Part shown: positions 17,687 to 30,419 of the stretch, piece after piece
How positions within the stretch are numbered: position 1 is the first letter of the stretch
How the letters are laid out: each line of letters begins with the position of its first letter
Source of the DNA: an uncultured Agathobaculum sp.
Lineage (GTDB): Bacteria > Bacillota > Clostridia > Oscillospirales > Butyricicoccaceae
Assembly: GCF_944384765.1 (NCBI RefSeq)
Contig: NZ_CALWUM010000014.1
Location: forward strand, 1 to 49,801
Reading direction: 5' to 3'
Length of the DNA: 49,801 nt
Notes under the pieces: generated by a model
Told to the model about the DNA's origin: nothing
Seen by the model: the letters and a program-made list of their open reading frames with translations, nothing else
Database searches by the model: none
Made by a program: the position numbers and the translations under genes

Positions 17687-17905
17687 TTATCTGTTTTTAT
17701 CCTGAATCTGTTCGTCCGCGTGTTTTACTACGCGAATCCCGCAGGTCAGGAATATAGCGGAAATGATCGCGCAAACCAACATAAAACCATCCTGTACGGT
17801 ATACAGGAAGCGGTCGGCCAACATAACAGTTACGATCAGGATACTGCCGAAGGCCTCAAGCTGCAGGCCTCGCCGTCTGGACAGCTTATACAACTTGGAT
17901 AACAT
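17687..17905 (-). CDS. Small membrane protein of the gate-protein operon
   Basis: 72 residues with two hydrophobic stretches (about 20-35 and 40-58), a basic start (KLYKLSRRRG) and a charged end. AAAGGGAG lies before the ATG at 17905. It follows the YjiG-type gene by 25 bases and precedes the terminator, so it looks like the last gene of the operon. I do not recognise a family. It may be a subunit of the membrane complex formed by its neighbours. Confidence 0.55.
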   Translation of the reverse strand: MLSKLYKLSRRRGLQLEAFGSILIVTVMLADRFLYTVQDGFMLVCAIISAIFLTCGIRVVKHADEQIQDKNR

Positions 17906-17930
17906 ATGTACTTACTCCCTTTTCGCTACT

Positions 17931-18455
17931 TTACTGCACACCCATCATTGCCAGAATGATGCGCATGATAACCAGGCTGATTGCTGCATCCAGCAGGCAG
18001 ATACCAATGAGCAACGGGTGCCACTTCTTATTCGAGCCGGTAACCAATACAATACGCGCATAGTGACCGATCAGAGTACCCATCAGGATACATGCCGGTA
18101 GCATCATGGATGCCTGCCCAAGTGTCAGCGTACCAGCCTGATACATGGAGGCTGCGGTTGCACAGCCGGATGCCTTGGCAAAGAATGCGGAGATCAGTAC
18201 CGCGAACGCCTCGCCCGGCAGGCCGAACAGCCCCATGACCGGGCTCATGACTGTACCCAGCAGATCCATCAGGCCGGTTTCCTGAAGAATGTATACCAGC
18301 ACATAGCCGAGAATCATCGCGGGGGTAATGTTTTCTATGCCGACCTTAAAGCCCTTGGCACAGCCCTTGAGGAAGGTGTCTACGATCGAAGGCTTTTTCG
18401 CTTTTTCCGGGGCCGCCTGCTGCGGCGCCGCTGCTGTTTTTACTTCTGCACTCAT
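17931..18455 (-). CDS. YjiG-type nucleoside-recognition (gate) membrane protein
   Basis: 174 residues with about four membrane segments after a soluble N-terminal tail rich in Ala, Gln and Lys (1-25). The conserved block FLKGCAKGFKVGIENITPAMILGYVLVYILQ and the following LMGTLIGHYARIVLV match the gate-domain partner proteins that pair with YjiH. Such pairs (compare SpmA and SpmB) are thought to form transport or channel complexes, but their substrate is unsettled. The start at 18455 lies 12 bases after the preceding gene. Confidence 0.7.
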   Translation of the reverse strand: MSAEVKTAAAPQQAAPEKAKKPSIVDTFLKGCAKGFKVGIENITPAMILGYVLVYILQETGLMDLLGTVMSPVMGLFGLPGEAFAVLISAFFAKASGCATAASMYQAGTLTLGQASMMLPACILMGTLIGHYARIVLVTGSNKKWHPLLIGICLLDAAISLVIMRIILAMMGVQ

Positions 18456-18467
18456 AATTTCCCCTCC

Positions 18468-19118
18468 TTATGCCTTTGCTTTTTTGCTCTTCATATGCAG
18501 GATCAGACGGACGATATTTGCACCGATCAGCTTGCATACAACCATGATCACAATGCAAGGGCCGAGCGCCACCGGGCAGATCGCGACCAGCGGTGCGCCG
18601 CCGGTGATCGTATTGTTGATACACGCGGATCCTGCATACTGATAGGCGACAAATATCGTGCGTTCATCATCGGTGATGTCGCCATCTTCGTACAGCTCGC
18701 GGGTCATAACCGCCGCAACATCTGAACCGGTGAAGCTGGAGATGAATGCGATGCCGCACTTGCCTGGGATGCCCAGAATAGGACGGAGCAACGGACGGAA
18801 CACAATATCGGATGCCTTGAACGCGCCGAGCTGCTCAAACACACCGAGCAGGCCGCAAAAGAACATAACCGCCGGGATCAGGTTGAAGCCGGCCATGAAG
18901 CCATCCTTTGCGCCCGTGCCGCCCGAACCGATCAGGTTTGCGCCGGTGTCACCGATCGTGCCGAATGCACCGGAGAGGTTGGTGAAGTCCAGCACCTTAA
19001 GCGGGCCATCCATCGTACGGAATGCGCCCGACAGCACCAGGATCAGAACGATCAGCGAGAGCCATGCGACAATGCCGATCTCTTCCTTCTGCTCCCCGTT
19101 TTTTTCCTTTTCTTTCAT
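18468..19118 (-). CDS. YjiH-type nucleoside-recognition (gate) membrane protein
   Basis: 216 residues with membrane segments after a charged N-terminus. The central motif ISSFTGSDVAAVMTRELYEDG and the YAGSACINNTITGGAPLV block are family hallmarks. It probably forms a complex with the YjiG-type protein encoded next. In other genomes the pair often sits beside peptidases and carriers, as it does here. It lies about 20 bases from the M20 peptidase gene, on the same strand. Confidence 0.75.
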   Translation of the reverse strand: MKEKEKNGEQKEEIGIVAWLSLIVLILVLSGAFRTMDGPLKVLDFTNLSGAFGTIGDTGANLIGSGGTGAKDGFMAGFNLIPAVMFFCGLLGVFEQLGAFKASDIVFRPLLRPILGIPGKCGIAFISSFTGSDVAAVMTRELYEDGDITDDERTIFVAYQYAGSACINNTITGGAPLVAICPVALGPCIVIMVVCKLIGANIVRLILHMKSKKAKA

Positions 19119-19139
19119 GTAAGGTTCCTCCTTCTTTCT

Positions 19140-20321
19140 TTATCCCTTTGTAAAATCATCCTGCAGCGTGTATGCCGCGCAGGCCGCGAGGATACAGCGC
19201 TGGAACAGGGATTCCACCTCAGCATATTCCTGCGGGGTGTGGTTTCCCTCGCCCCGTGCGCCCATGCCGCACACGGTGGGCACCCCGCAGGCAACCGTGA
19301 TGCCGGAGTCCGACAGACCGCCGACCTGAAAACCTTCGATCTCACCGAAGCCGATATCCAGCGCAGTCTTTTTCAGGTGATCGAACAGTTTCAGTACACC
19401 GTCTGTCGTATCCATGCAGTTCATCAGGCGGCTGGTATCCATTTCCGCCCATGTATCAGGCACTGTATTATGTTCTACGATCGCCTGCAGTGCATCAAGA
19501 ATCTCATTTTTGATCTCAGTGGTCGGGAAGCGGATACCGATATTGATCTGGCAGGTATCCGGGATGGTGTTTTCGCCTATGCCGCCAGTCACCTTGCCGC
19601 AGTTGACCAGACGTCCGCGCGGGATATCATTGATCTGTTCGAGCTGTACAATTTTTTGTGCCGCCTCCAAAATAGCCGAGCGGCCCTTCTCAGGGGCGAT
19701 GCCTGAATGCGACGCAATGCCATGCACTGTAATCTTGACCGGCCCGCCGCCTTTGCGGCCGATGACAAAGCGGTTATCCATATAGCCGGTCTCAAAATTG
19801 AACGCCGCGATCGCGCCGACCGCTTCTGCGCCCATTACTTCCTTTGCATTGGAGAGCATATGCAGGTTTTCCTCATCGCCGGCAAAGATGCACTTGATCG
19901 GCCGTTCACTGAACCCTGCGTCCGCCAGCGCTTTGATCGCGTAAATGGCGATGACAAGGCCTGCCTTCATATCAAGCACACCTGGGCCGTGTGCAAACCC
20001 GTTTTCGTCAATGCGGAACGGGTTTTCCTTTGCCGCCCCCTCCTTGAACACGGTATCCATGTGACCGATGAACAGAAGCGGCGCCTTTGTGCTGCCGTTG
20101 TCCCACTCACCGATCAGTACGCTGCCTGCATCTTCCATTGGGATCGTGCGCGTCCTAACGCCCGCGCCCTCGAGTTCGCGGCGCACAATGTTGCACACAG
20201 CTTCCACCCCTTCCAGCTGGCGCGAACCGCTCTCGGTATTGACCAGCTCTTCCCACAGGGCAAGCATCGGCATACGGTGTCCGTCAATATAGCGGCGGAT
20301 CTGGTCATAAATTTGTTCCAT
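19140..20321 (-). CDS. M20 family metallopeptidase (carboxypeptidase G2-like)
   Basis: 393 residues. Zinc-binding and catalytic residues are visible in order: His87 and Asp89 in GHMDTVF, Asp117 in GPGVLDMKAG, Glu150/151 in FAGDEEN and a late His in GEGNHTPQE. The dimerisation domain lies between about 190 and 300. Order and spacing fit the CPG2/ArgE/DapE group, which cleaves C-terminal amino acids or N-acyl groups from small substrates in the cytoplasm. Within the operon it would process what the carrier brings in. The true substrate (acylated amino acid, dipeptide or folate-like) cannot be told. Confidence 0.85.
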   Translation of the reverse strand: MEQIYDQIRRYIDGHRMPMLALWEELVNTESGSRQLEGVEAVCNIVRRELEGAGVRTRTIPMEDAGSVLIGEWDNGSTKAPLLFIGHMDTVFKEGAAKENPFRIDENGFAHGPGVLDMKAGLVIAIYAIKALADAGFSERPIKCIFAGDEENLHMLSNAKEVMGAEAVGAIAAFNFETGYMDNRFVIGRKGGGPVKITVHGIASHSGIAPEKGRSAILEAAQKIVQLEQINDIPRGRLVNCGKVTGGIGENTIPDTCQINIGIRFPTTEIKNEILDALQAIVEHNTVPDTWAEMDTSRLMNCMDTTDGVLKLFDHLKKTALDIGFGEIEGFQVGGLSDSGITVACGVPTVCGMGARGEGNHTPQEYAEVESLFQRCILAACAAYTLQDDFTKG

Positions 20322-20345
20322 CGTTTTATTCCTCCTTATTTCAGC

Positions 20346-21515
20346 TTACAGCAGCCGTACTGCCACGCCTGCTAGCAAAACCGAGGCGATCGTAACAGTA
20401 ACAAAACCAGCTGTCAGCATTTTAGGCAACAGATAATTGAGAATGGCGGTCTTCTCCTCCTCCGTACGGCCAAAGGCCTCGGAGACCTCCTGCGGGATCA
20501 GCATCGTGGTTGGAAAACCAAACGTACAGCTGATGCCGAACGATACCGCCAGCCCAAAGGGCAGATGCAGCAGTTTGGCACAGAAAAAACCAACCAGTAC
20601 GGTACCTGCTACGCCGCAGACGGCAGCAAGTACCAGCGATGGCAAAACAGACACCACCTGTTGGGGTGTGGTCGTCGCCAGATTGGAAAAGATCAGAATC
20701 GTGACAAAGAAGGTAATCAGGCTGCTGGCCTGCGTTTTTGCCAAAATCCCTTTTTCCAGAAAACCCAACGCGAAGAATACCGCACCCATGATTAGGCACA
20801 TGACAAAATAGTGGATCACACCGCCGGTCAACTCGGATGTATAATGCGCGATCAGCGCGACTATCCCCAGTTTTGCTAGATAGACGGAGGGACGGGCAAA
20901 TTTTTCGGGCAGCTGCAATGGTCCGTGCTTCTCCTTACCGTTACTCTCCTGCTGCTGTTCCCCGTACGCCGCCACCATTGCTTTGTCCTCGCGGAATTGC
21001 CGGGCTGTGCGCCGCAGCAGGATGGAGGCAATCGGTACGCCAATGAACTTTTGCGTCACATACAGCACGATGCAGAGCGTGCTTGCCGTGGTCAGCCCCA
21101 TTTCATCCAGCGCTGTGGTCATGATCAGCGTCGCGGCACTGCCGCCGGCAAAAATAGGCGCACTCGAAATCGCCATGTCCCGTCCAACGAGCGGCATGCC
21201 AATCAGGATGATTGCGGCAACAGCGCCGCACACGCAGAGTAACGAAGTGATGACGACCTTCCACTGCCGACGCAGTTCCGGAAAGTCGATCGTCGTACCG
21301 AGAGATACAATAAGCAGCCCCGCAATTACATTTCCGAACCCGCTCACCTGTGCATCTTCAATCAGCGTCCGCGGCAAAATGCCGCTCCAAAAGCCTGCCA
21401 GCAGCAACAGTGCAATACTCAGGACTGTTGAAAAAATCGCTTTGGTCTTTTGTGCAACCAATTCGCCTATTGCATAGATACAAAGCAACACAGTAAGCGC
21501 CAGAACCGGTGTCAT
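20346..21515 (-). CDS. Multi-pass membrane carrier, unassigned family
   Basis: 389 residues from the ATG at 21515, chosen because AGAAGGATGGGG precedes it; an upstream ATG at 21560 lacks a ribosome site. About ten to eleven hydrophobic segments form two similar halves around a hydrophilic loop near 195-215. Glycine-rich turns such as FAGGSAATLIMTTALDEMG and SFGISCTFGFPTTMLI resemble the re-entrant loops of GltS/2-hydroxycarboxylate-type carriers. I therefore suspect an organic-anion or amino-acid carrier. It is first in the operon with the M20 peptidase and gate proteins. Confidence 0.6.
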   Translation of the reverse strand: MTPVLALTVLLCIYAIGELVAQKTKAIFSTVLSIALLLLAGFWSGILPRTLIEDAQVSGFGNVIAGLLIVSLGTTIDFPELRRQWKVVITSLLCVCGAVAAIILIGMPLVGRDMAISSAPIFAGGSAATLIMTTALDEMGLTTASTLCIVLYVTQKFIGVPIASILLRRTARQFREDKAMVAAYGEQQQESNGKEKHGPLQLPEKFARPSVYLAKLGIVALIAHYTSELTGGVIHYFVMCLIMGAVFFALGFLEKGILAKTQASSLITFFVTILIFSNLATTTPQQVVSVLPSLVLAAVCGVAGTVLVGFFCAKLLHLPFGLAVSFGISCTFGFPTTMLIPQEVSEAFGRTEEEKTAILNYLLPKMLTAGFVTVTIASVLLAGVAVRLL

Positions 21516-21667
21516 AACCCCATCCTTCTTTCTTAAGTTCAACGAAAGCATATCATACAACTTTTTTATTTATCTAAGTCGAAATAGTTATAGCGCAGGT
21601 ATAACTTGTGCATTATAGCAAATCAGTTTGTTTTTATAGTAAAAATTTGTGTGATTTATACAAACGA

Positions 21668-21697
21668 AAAGGCGCTGTGTACAAACACAGCGCCTTT
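21668..21697. terminator. Terminator between LysR gene and carrier operon
   Basis: AAAGGCGCTGTGT pairs perfectly with ACACAGCGCCTTT around ACAA. It lies downstream of the LysR gene on the minus strand and upstream of the carrier operon, so the operon is transcribed from its own promoter between 21516 and 21667. Confidence 0.75.
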
Positions 21698-21772
21698 GCT
21701 TTTCTGTTTTGATTATAGTATTCCTTAAAAATTGTTGTCCATAGCAAAAAAGTTATAACTCACATATAATTA

Positions 21773-22723
21773 TTATTCATGATTGGCTGCACCGATTTCT
21801 TTCGCCTTTTCACCTGCCGAAGAAGGATATAACCCCTCCAGCAGACGAACAAATTCCTGCGCCTCCGGACTCAGCATTTCACGTTTGCGCTGCACATATC
21901 CGACATTAATTTTAACATTACAGTTGCGGATAGGAATTGTTTTGATGCCATGTGCAGCGAAATCCTGTGCGCTCATTCCCGGCCCGAAACGGAAAACGTC
22001 AGTTTTGCTGAGCAGGGCGAGAATGGCTGCACTATCATTGACATAGACGACTTTTTTATGCTCGGTCAATCGTATTCCGTCTATTTGCAAATAAAATGTC
22101 AAATTAGAGAAATAGTCATCCGGCAAACGTACAATTGGGTACTGTAGCAGTTGTTCCATTGTCACTTCATCCAATTCATACAACGGGCTATTGGGCCCAA
22201 TATTGGCATACCAGGTATCCGTACCCAATGGATTGTATATCAGATTTTTGAAGTGAAGCATGTGCTTGAGTTCTTTAACCTGAACATTATTGCTCATTAC
22301 AAAGCCTATTTCGGCTTCACCGCTTTCAACGCTTTCAATCACGTGCTGCATACGCTGCTCAATCAGTTTGAGTGCTATTCCTTCCTGATTGTGCTTGTTG
22401 TAAAACTCCGCCAGCAGCCGCCCCATAGTGATAACAGGGTAAGAGGCAATCGACAGGATTCGTGGCCGCTCCTTGGAGGACAGCCCGTGGATCAATTCCA
22501 TCTGGTTTTGGATGGTGCGGGCATACTGATACAATTTTTTGCCGTCCTCAGTCAAGTCAACACCTTTGTTCGTTCGGTTGAGCAGCCGCACCTGTAATTC
22601 ATTTTCGAGATTACTGATCGACTAACTCAAGTTGGGTTGTGTCACAAACAGTTTCTCGGCCGCTTTGTTGATGCTGCCTTGCTCAGCGACTGTAACAAAA
22701 TATGTAAGCTGTTGAATCTGCAA
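21773..22723 (-). pseudogene. LysR-type regulator with in-frame amber codon
   Basis: Read through, this is a full 316-residue LysR protein: a TTG start at 22723 (AAAGAAGTG upstream), an N-terminal helix-turn-helix (QLTYFVTVAEQGSINKAAEKLFVTQPNLS), then the effector domain to the end. A single TAG at 22622-22624 falls right after QPNLS, where the family has glutamine in the recognition helix (CAG to TAG would be one change). Everything after it stays open in the same frame, beginning SISNLENELQVRLLNRT. It was probably the regulator of the carrier/M20 operon. Recent inactivation, suppression or an assembly error are all possible. Confidence 0.8.
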
Positions 22724-23546
22724 ATCTATCACTTCTTTGAAAGTTTGTAATTGTTTTACCACATTTTCATACCTATTGCAAGTACAATCATTTTGCTTTC
22801 TTATCGGACAGCTTACTTCCAATGGGTTTTTTCCTTGCGCTATCATCTTTCCGCGTTCTTCCGACAAAGCTCACGAAACATTATCTGGAGTTTCCTGTAC
22901 CAGCGGCTCTTCACCCATTTCTTCCGCCCTTTGCATAAACACCAAATAAACGTCCACTCGCTGGTTTTAAAAAACAACTTTAATAATCTCTAATTGCATC
23001 CCATACAGCCGTTTCGTTTCGAGCGGACTGTGCGCCTGTTTGGGCCTTCATTTCACGATGTGTCTTTCTTCAGAAAAGAACGCCCCGGTGCTGTGCACTG
23101 GGGCGCTCTTCGCTGTGACCTGTACAATCCGTGTCGGTCAACTTATGCGTTCCTGCATTTTTTTCCTCCTGTGGAATAAAGATTGTATTATTTTATCACA
23201 GAAGGGATTATTCTATAACACAAAGTCTTCTCAGCTCTTTGTCTGCCGATGGCGCTGAATTTATCCTTGCCGGATGCTGAGCGCGCCGTCTGTCTCTGCA
23301 CGTGTGTTCGGGGGGATCGCTGCCGCTATCCGCACCCAAGGGGCATTGTTATCTCTGTGGCTTGACGCATTTTCTCGTTCTGTGCTACACGCACATCCGC
23401 TTCCTCAGGACCGCCGCAAGGAGGCCGATCACTTTGAAAACCTACTTCTCTGAGAAAGGTTTCGAGTAGATTTCAGATTTAAATAAAGGCCAAAATAAAG
23501 GCCAAAAAATTATTGTTCTTTTTAATATCGAAATAAAGTTGCAAAA
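22724..23546. other. Spacer with remnants, no clear gene
   Basis: About 820 bases upstream of the LysR gene without a convincing coding region. It holds an inverted repeat CGCCCCGGTGC/GCACTGGGGCG (23081-23106, one mismatch) and a GC-rich stretch (23260-23440) with medium-length open frames that I cannot assign. A tandem 12-base repeat (AATAAAGGCCAA type) lies at about 23483-23508. The mix of AT-rich and GC-rich pieces beside a tRNA gene looks like scars of insertion and deletion. Confidence 0.45.
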
Positions 23547-23576
23547 AACCCCGTTTTTCTCTCGAAAAACGGGGTT
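23547..23576 (-). terminator. Terminator of the tRNA-Thr gene
   Basis: AACCCCGTTTTT and AAAAACGGGGTT are perfect complements around a six-base loop, followed on the minus strand by TTTTGC. It starts a few bases after the tRNA 3' end. Confidence 0.85.
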
Positions 23577-23580
23577 AAGA

Positions 23581-23656
23581 TGGAGCTTGCGGCCGGACTC
23601 GAACCGGCGACCTGCGCATTACGAATGCGCTGCTCTACCAACTGAGCCACGCAAGC
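23581..23656 (-). tRNA. tRNA-Thr (anticodon CGT)
   Basis: The minus strand folds as a 76-nt tRNA: acceptor GCTTGCG paired with CGCAAGC, D arm GGCTCAGTTGGTAGAGC, anticodon stem GCGCA/TGCGC with loop TTCGTAA (anticodon CGT, codon ACG), T arm GTTCGAGTC, and encoded CCA. Confidence 0.95.
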
Positions 23657-23757
23657 AAATAGAAATTAATGCCGCTGTAAAGAGGTCTCCCTCAAATGTC
23701 AGCCCTGATAGTATACCACGATTTTTGTATTTCGTCAATCTTTTTTTGAATTTTTCC

Positions 23758-23785
23758 TTGACTTTTTCCGTCTGTCCGGTATAAT
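23758..23785 (+). promoter_or_regulatory. Promoter of rpsF-ssb-rpsR
   Basis: TTGACT, a 16-base spacer and TATAAT. Transcription would begin near 23792, leaving a leader of about 58 bases with AAAGGAGG before the rpsF start. Confidence 0.8.
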
Positions 23786-23849
23786 AGTAAAGTATCCTTG
23801 CTCACATCGGAGGGTGTGGGCCAACAGTCCAAAAGGAGGTGCTAAGAAA

Positions 23850-24146
23850 ATGGCAAAGATTTCTGGCAAGTATGAGACGATCTTCATTGTCAACCCCACG
23901 CTGGAAGAGGCAGCGGCTACCGCTGTGCAGGACAAGTTCAAGTCCCTCATCGAGGAGAACGGCACGAACGTAGAGGTTGAAGATTGGGGCAAGCGCCGTC
24001 TGGCGTACCCGATCGAGGATCAGACGGAGGGCGTTTACACGCTGGTCCGTTTTGAGTCCAAGCCGGAGTTCCCGGCTGAGCTGGACCGTATCTACAAGAT
24101 CACGGACGGCATCATGCGTTCGATCATCGTCTGCCTGGATGACTAA
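23850..24146 (+). CDS. rpsF: 30S ribosomal protein bS6
   Basis: 98 residues, the usual bS6 length, with the ferredoxin-like pattern: KYETIFIVNPTLEE at the start, WGKRRLAYPIEDQTEGVYTLVRF in the middle and a final VCLDD. AAAGGAGG upstream fixes the start. It binds bS18 on the platform of the small subunit. It is first in the classic rpsF-ssb-rpsR operon. The operon points toward the origin, opposite to gyrA, so replication forks meet it head-on. Confidence 0.97.
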   Translation: MAKISGKYETIFIVNPTLEEAAATAVQDKFKSLIEENGTNVEVEDWGKRRLAYPIEDQTEGVYTLVRFESKPEFPAELDRIYKITDGIMRSIIVCLDD

Positions 24147-24163
24147 GGCGGTGAACTGAAACA

Positions 24164-24655
24164 ATGCTCAACAAGGCAATTCTGATGGGTCGTTTGACCC
24201 GTGATCCCGAGCTGCGCCACACCCAGAGCAATATGGCTGTGTGCTCGTTCCGTCTTGCGATCGACCGCGACCGCAAGGGTCCGAACGGCGAACGCCAGAC
24301 CGACTTCATCGACTGCGTCGCATGGGGCCGTCAGGCGGAGTTTGTTGCACAGTGGTTTGCAAAGGGCGTTATGGCGATTGTCGTCGGCCGTGTGCAGTCC
24401 CGCCAGTGGCAGGACCAGAACGGCAACAACCGCACTGCAGTGGAAATCAACTGCGACGAGGTTTCCTTCGGCGAGACCAAGAAAGCCCGCGAGGCCAACA
24501 CCGGCTACGCTGGCGGCGGTTACGGCGGCTATGATAACGGATCGCAGATGCGGCCCGAGCCTGCCGCGTCCCAGGTTGCTCCCGCATTCGATCTGCCCGC
24601 GGGCGATTCGGATTTTCAGGAGCTGGCTGACGACGACGGCGATGTCCCATTCTAA
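24164..24655 (+). CDS. ssb: Single-stranded DNA-binding protein
   Basis: 163 residues. Residues 1-105 form the OB fold (start NKAILMGRLTRDPELRHTQ, later WGRQAEFVAQWFAKGV). A Gly/Tyr-rich linker follows (AGGGYGGYDNG), and the acidic tip DDDGDVPF recruits replication and repair proteins. The gene lies 17 bases after rpsF. Confidence 0.97.
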   Translation: MLNKAILMGRLTRDPELRHTQSNMAVCSFRLAIDRDRKGPNGERQTDFIDCVAWGRQAEFVAQWFAKGVMAIVVGRVQSRQWQDQNGNNRTAVEINCDEVSFGETKKAREANTGYAGGGYGGYDNGSQMRPEPAASQVAPAFDLPAGDSDFQELADDDGDVPF

Positions 24656-24673
24656 AAAGGAGGTTACGCGACA

Positions 24674-24946
24674 ATGGAAGAGACCAAGAAGGAATTTACG
24701 CCCCGTCCGGAGCGTTCTGAGCGCCCGCAGCGCGGCCGTCGCCGCCGCAAGGTTTGCGCTTTTTGTGTTGATAAAGTCGAGCACGTTGACTACAAGGATG
24801 CTGCCCGCCTGCGCAAGTATATGTCCGAGCGCGGCAAGATCCTGCCCCGCCGTATGACCGGCACCTGCGCGCATCATCAGCGCCAGCTGACCGAGGCGAT
24901 CAAGCGTGCACGCCAGATTGCTCTGCTGCCCTTTACCGCAGAATAA
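24674..24946 (+). CDS. rpsR: 30S ribosomal protein bS18
   Basis: 90 residues. Basic N-terminus, then VCAFC and a later TCAHHQR, the cysteine-bearing (zinc-binding) form of bS18, and the conserved [14 protein letters not shown] core. It partners bS6. AAAAGGAGG lies just upstream and the terminator at 24985 closes the operon. Confidence 0.96.
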   Translation: MEETKKEFTPRPERSERPQRGRRRRKVCAFCVDKVEHVDYKDAARLRKYMSERGKILPRRMTGTCAHHQRQLTEAIKRARQIALLPFTAE

Positions 24947-24984
24947 TCTGAACAGTTTTCGTTTTTTCAATAAGGATACAAATC

Positions 24985-25020
24985 AGACCGTTTCCCGCCA
25001 AGGGAAGCGGTCTTTTTTTT
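24985..25020 (+). terminator. Terminator of rpsF-ssb-rpsR
   Basis: AGACCGTTTCCC pairs with GGGAAGCGGTCT (one G-T pair) around a short loop, followed by eight T. Confidence 0.9.
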
Positions 25021-25122
25021 TCGCCCAAAAGGGCGAAGGGGTTTCCGCGCGTTGCGGCGCGCGGGGACGGTGCGGCTGCGCGCCGCGGGCGTATGATTTT
25101 GGTTTTCGCCCGACAGGGCGAA
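25020..25122. repeat. GC-rich palindromic repeat, left copy
   Basis: Starts with the hairpin TTCGCCC-AAAA-GGGCGAA (25020-25037), followed by a GC-rich block containing TTCCGCGCG and CGGGGACGGTGCG. A second hairpin TTCGCCC-GACA-GGGCGAA lies at 25105-25122. The same order of parts occurs in reverse orientation at 25610-25716, so the two copies form a large inverted repeat in the rpsR-gyrA spacer. Confidence 0.65.
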
Positions 25123-25321
25123 GGAGGGTGCCCGTGCATCACGGGCGGGAATTCGCCTGCGCGGCGGGCGGACAAGAAGGAGAAAACCTACGGTTTTCCC
25201 CTTTTTGCGGGTCATCCTCTTTCCCTCAGGCGCGCCACGGGCGCGGTTAATCATAGTCCCGCCAAGCGGCTTCCACCCATTTGCCAAAGCAATAGGAATG
25301 TTTGACTGCCACCCCAGAAAC

Positions 25322-25343
25322 TTATCCACATAACTGTGGAAAA
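25322..25343. other. Inverted pair of DnaA boxes
   Basis: TTATCCACA (25322-25330, perfect consensus) faces TGTGGAAAA (25335-25343, one mismatch on the other strand). The pair also forms the palindrome TCCACA-TAAC-TGTGGA. It lies between the two GC-rich repeats, about 10 kb from dnaA. Confidence 0.6.
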
Positions 25344-25609
25344 ATCTCTGGGTTAGATAGACCCTTCTTGTTGATAAAAGGAAGCTGAGCGGCGGAAACT
25401 TGGGTGGGAGACCCCTTGTGCGCGCGACAGCGCGCCCTTATTTGCGGCAGCAAATGCCGCAAATCTTCGGGCAGACGCTTAACTGCCTGCTCCCAGTTAG
25501 AAGGAAAAGGGGTGATTCGCAAGAGGGGAGAAAACTTGGTTTCTCCCCTCTTCGCGAGCCGCAGCGAGCGTGCATGCGAGCAACCGCCCGCAGGGCGGCT
25601 CTTAGCGAG

Positions 25610-25716
25610 TCGTAGTGCGCCCACGCCGCGCAGGCGCACCGTCCCCGTGCGCTGCAGCGCGCGGAATCCCCCTGCTGCCCTGCAGGCAGCGTCCCCCCTT
25701 CGCCCTGTCGGGCGAA
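25610..25716. repeat. GC-rich palindromic repeat, right (inverted) copy
   Basis: Reverse complement of the left copy's parts: hairpin TTCGCCC-TGTC-GGGCGAA (25699-25716, an exact inverted match to the 18 bases at 25105), then the TTCCGCGCG block and GACGGTGCG. About 35 bases around GGCAGC are extra. The spacer between copies (25123-25609) has no gene I can support. Confidence 0.65.
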
Positions 25717-25753
25717 AATAAAAGAGGCGAACCCTTTCCGGTTCGCCTCTTTT
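25713..25753 (-). terminator. Terminator of gyrA
   Basis: AAAGAGGCGAACC and GGTTCGCCTCTTT are perfect complements (25721-25752). On the minus strand the stem is followed by a T-rich run. It lies directly after the gyrA stop. Confidence 0.85.
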
Positions 25754-25756
25754 GCA

Positions 25757-28336
<2,580 letters not shown>

Positions 28337-28376
28337 TCTATGCCTCCAGAAATGTTGGCGTTATTGCTCTGTGCGC

Positions 28377-30329
<1,953 letters not shown>

Positions 30330-30419
30330 TCAAATGGGAAAAACATAAACTTATCGAATGACAAATGGAGCATATACCGTCATCCTCCATTCTCAATCCT
30401 TCATTCTCACTTCCAACCC

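Noticed and set aside
23285..23466. Possible recombinase C-terminus on the minus strand near the tRNA
   Set aside because: The frame is short, an in-frame stop lies just upstream, and no catalytic motif of an integrase is present.
25123..25609. Candidate CRISPR array in the rpsR-gyrA spacer
   Set aside because: Repeats are palindromic hairpin units in inverted orientation with no regular spacer length.
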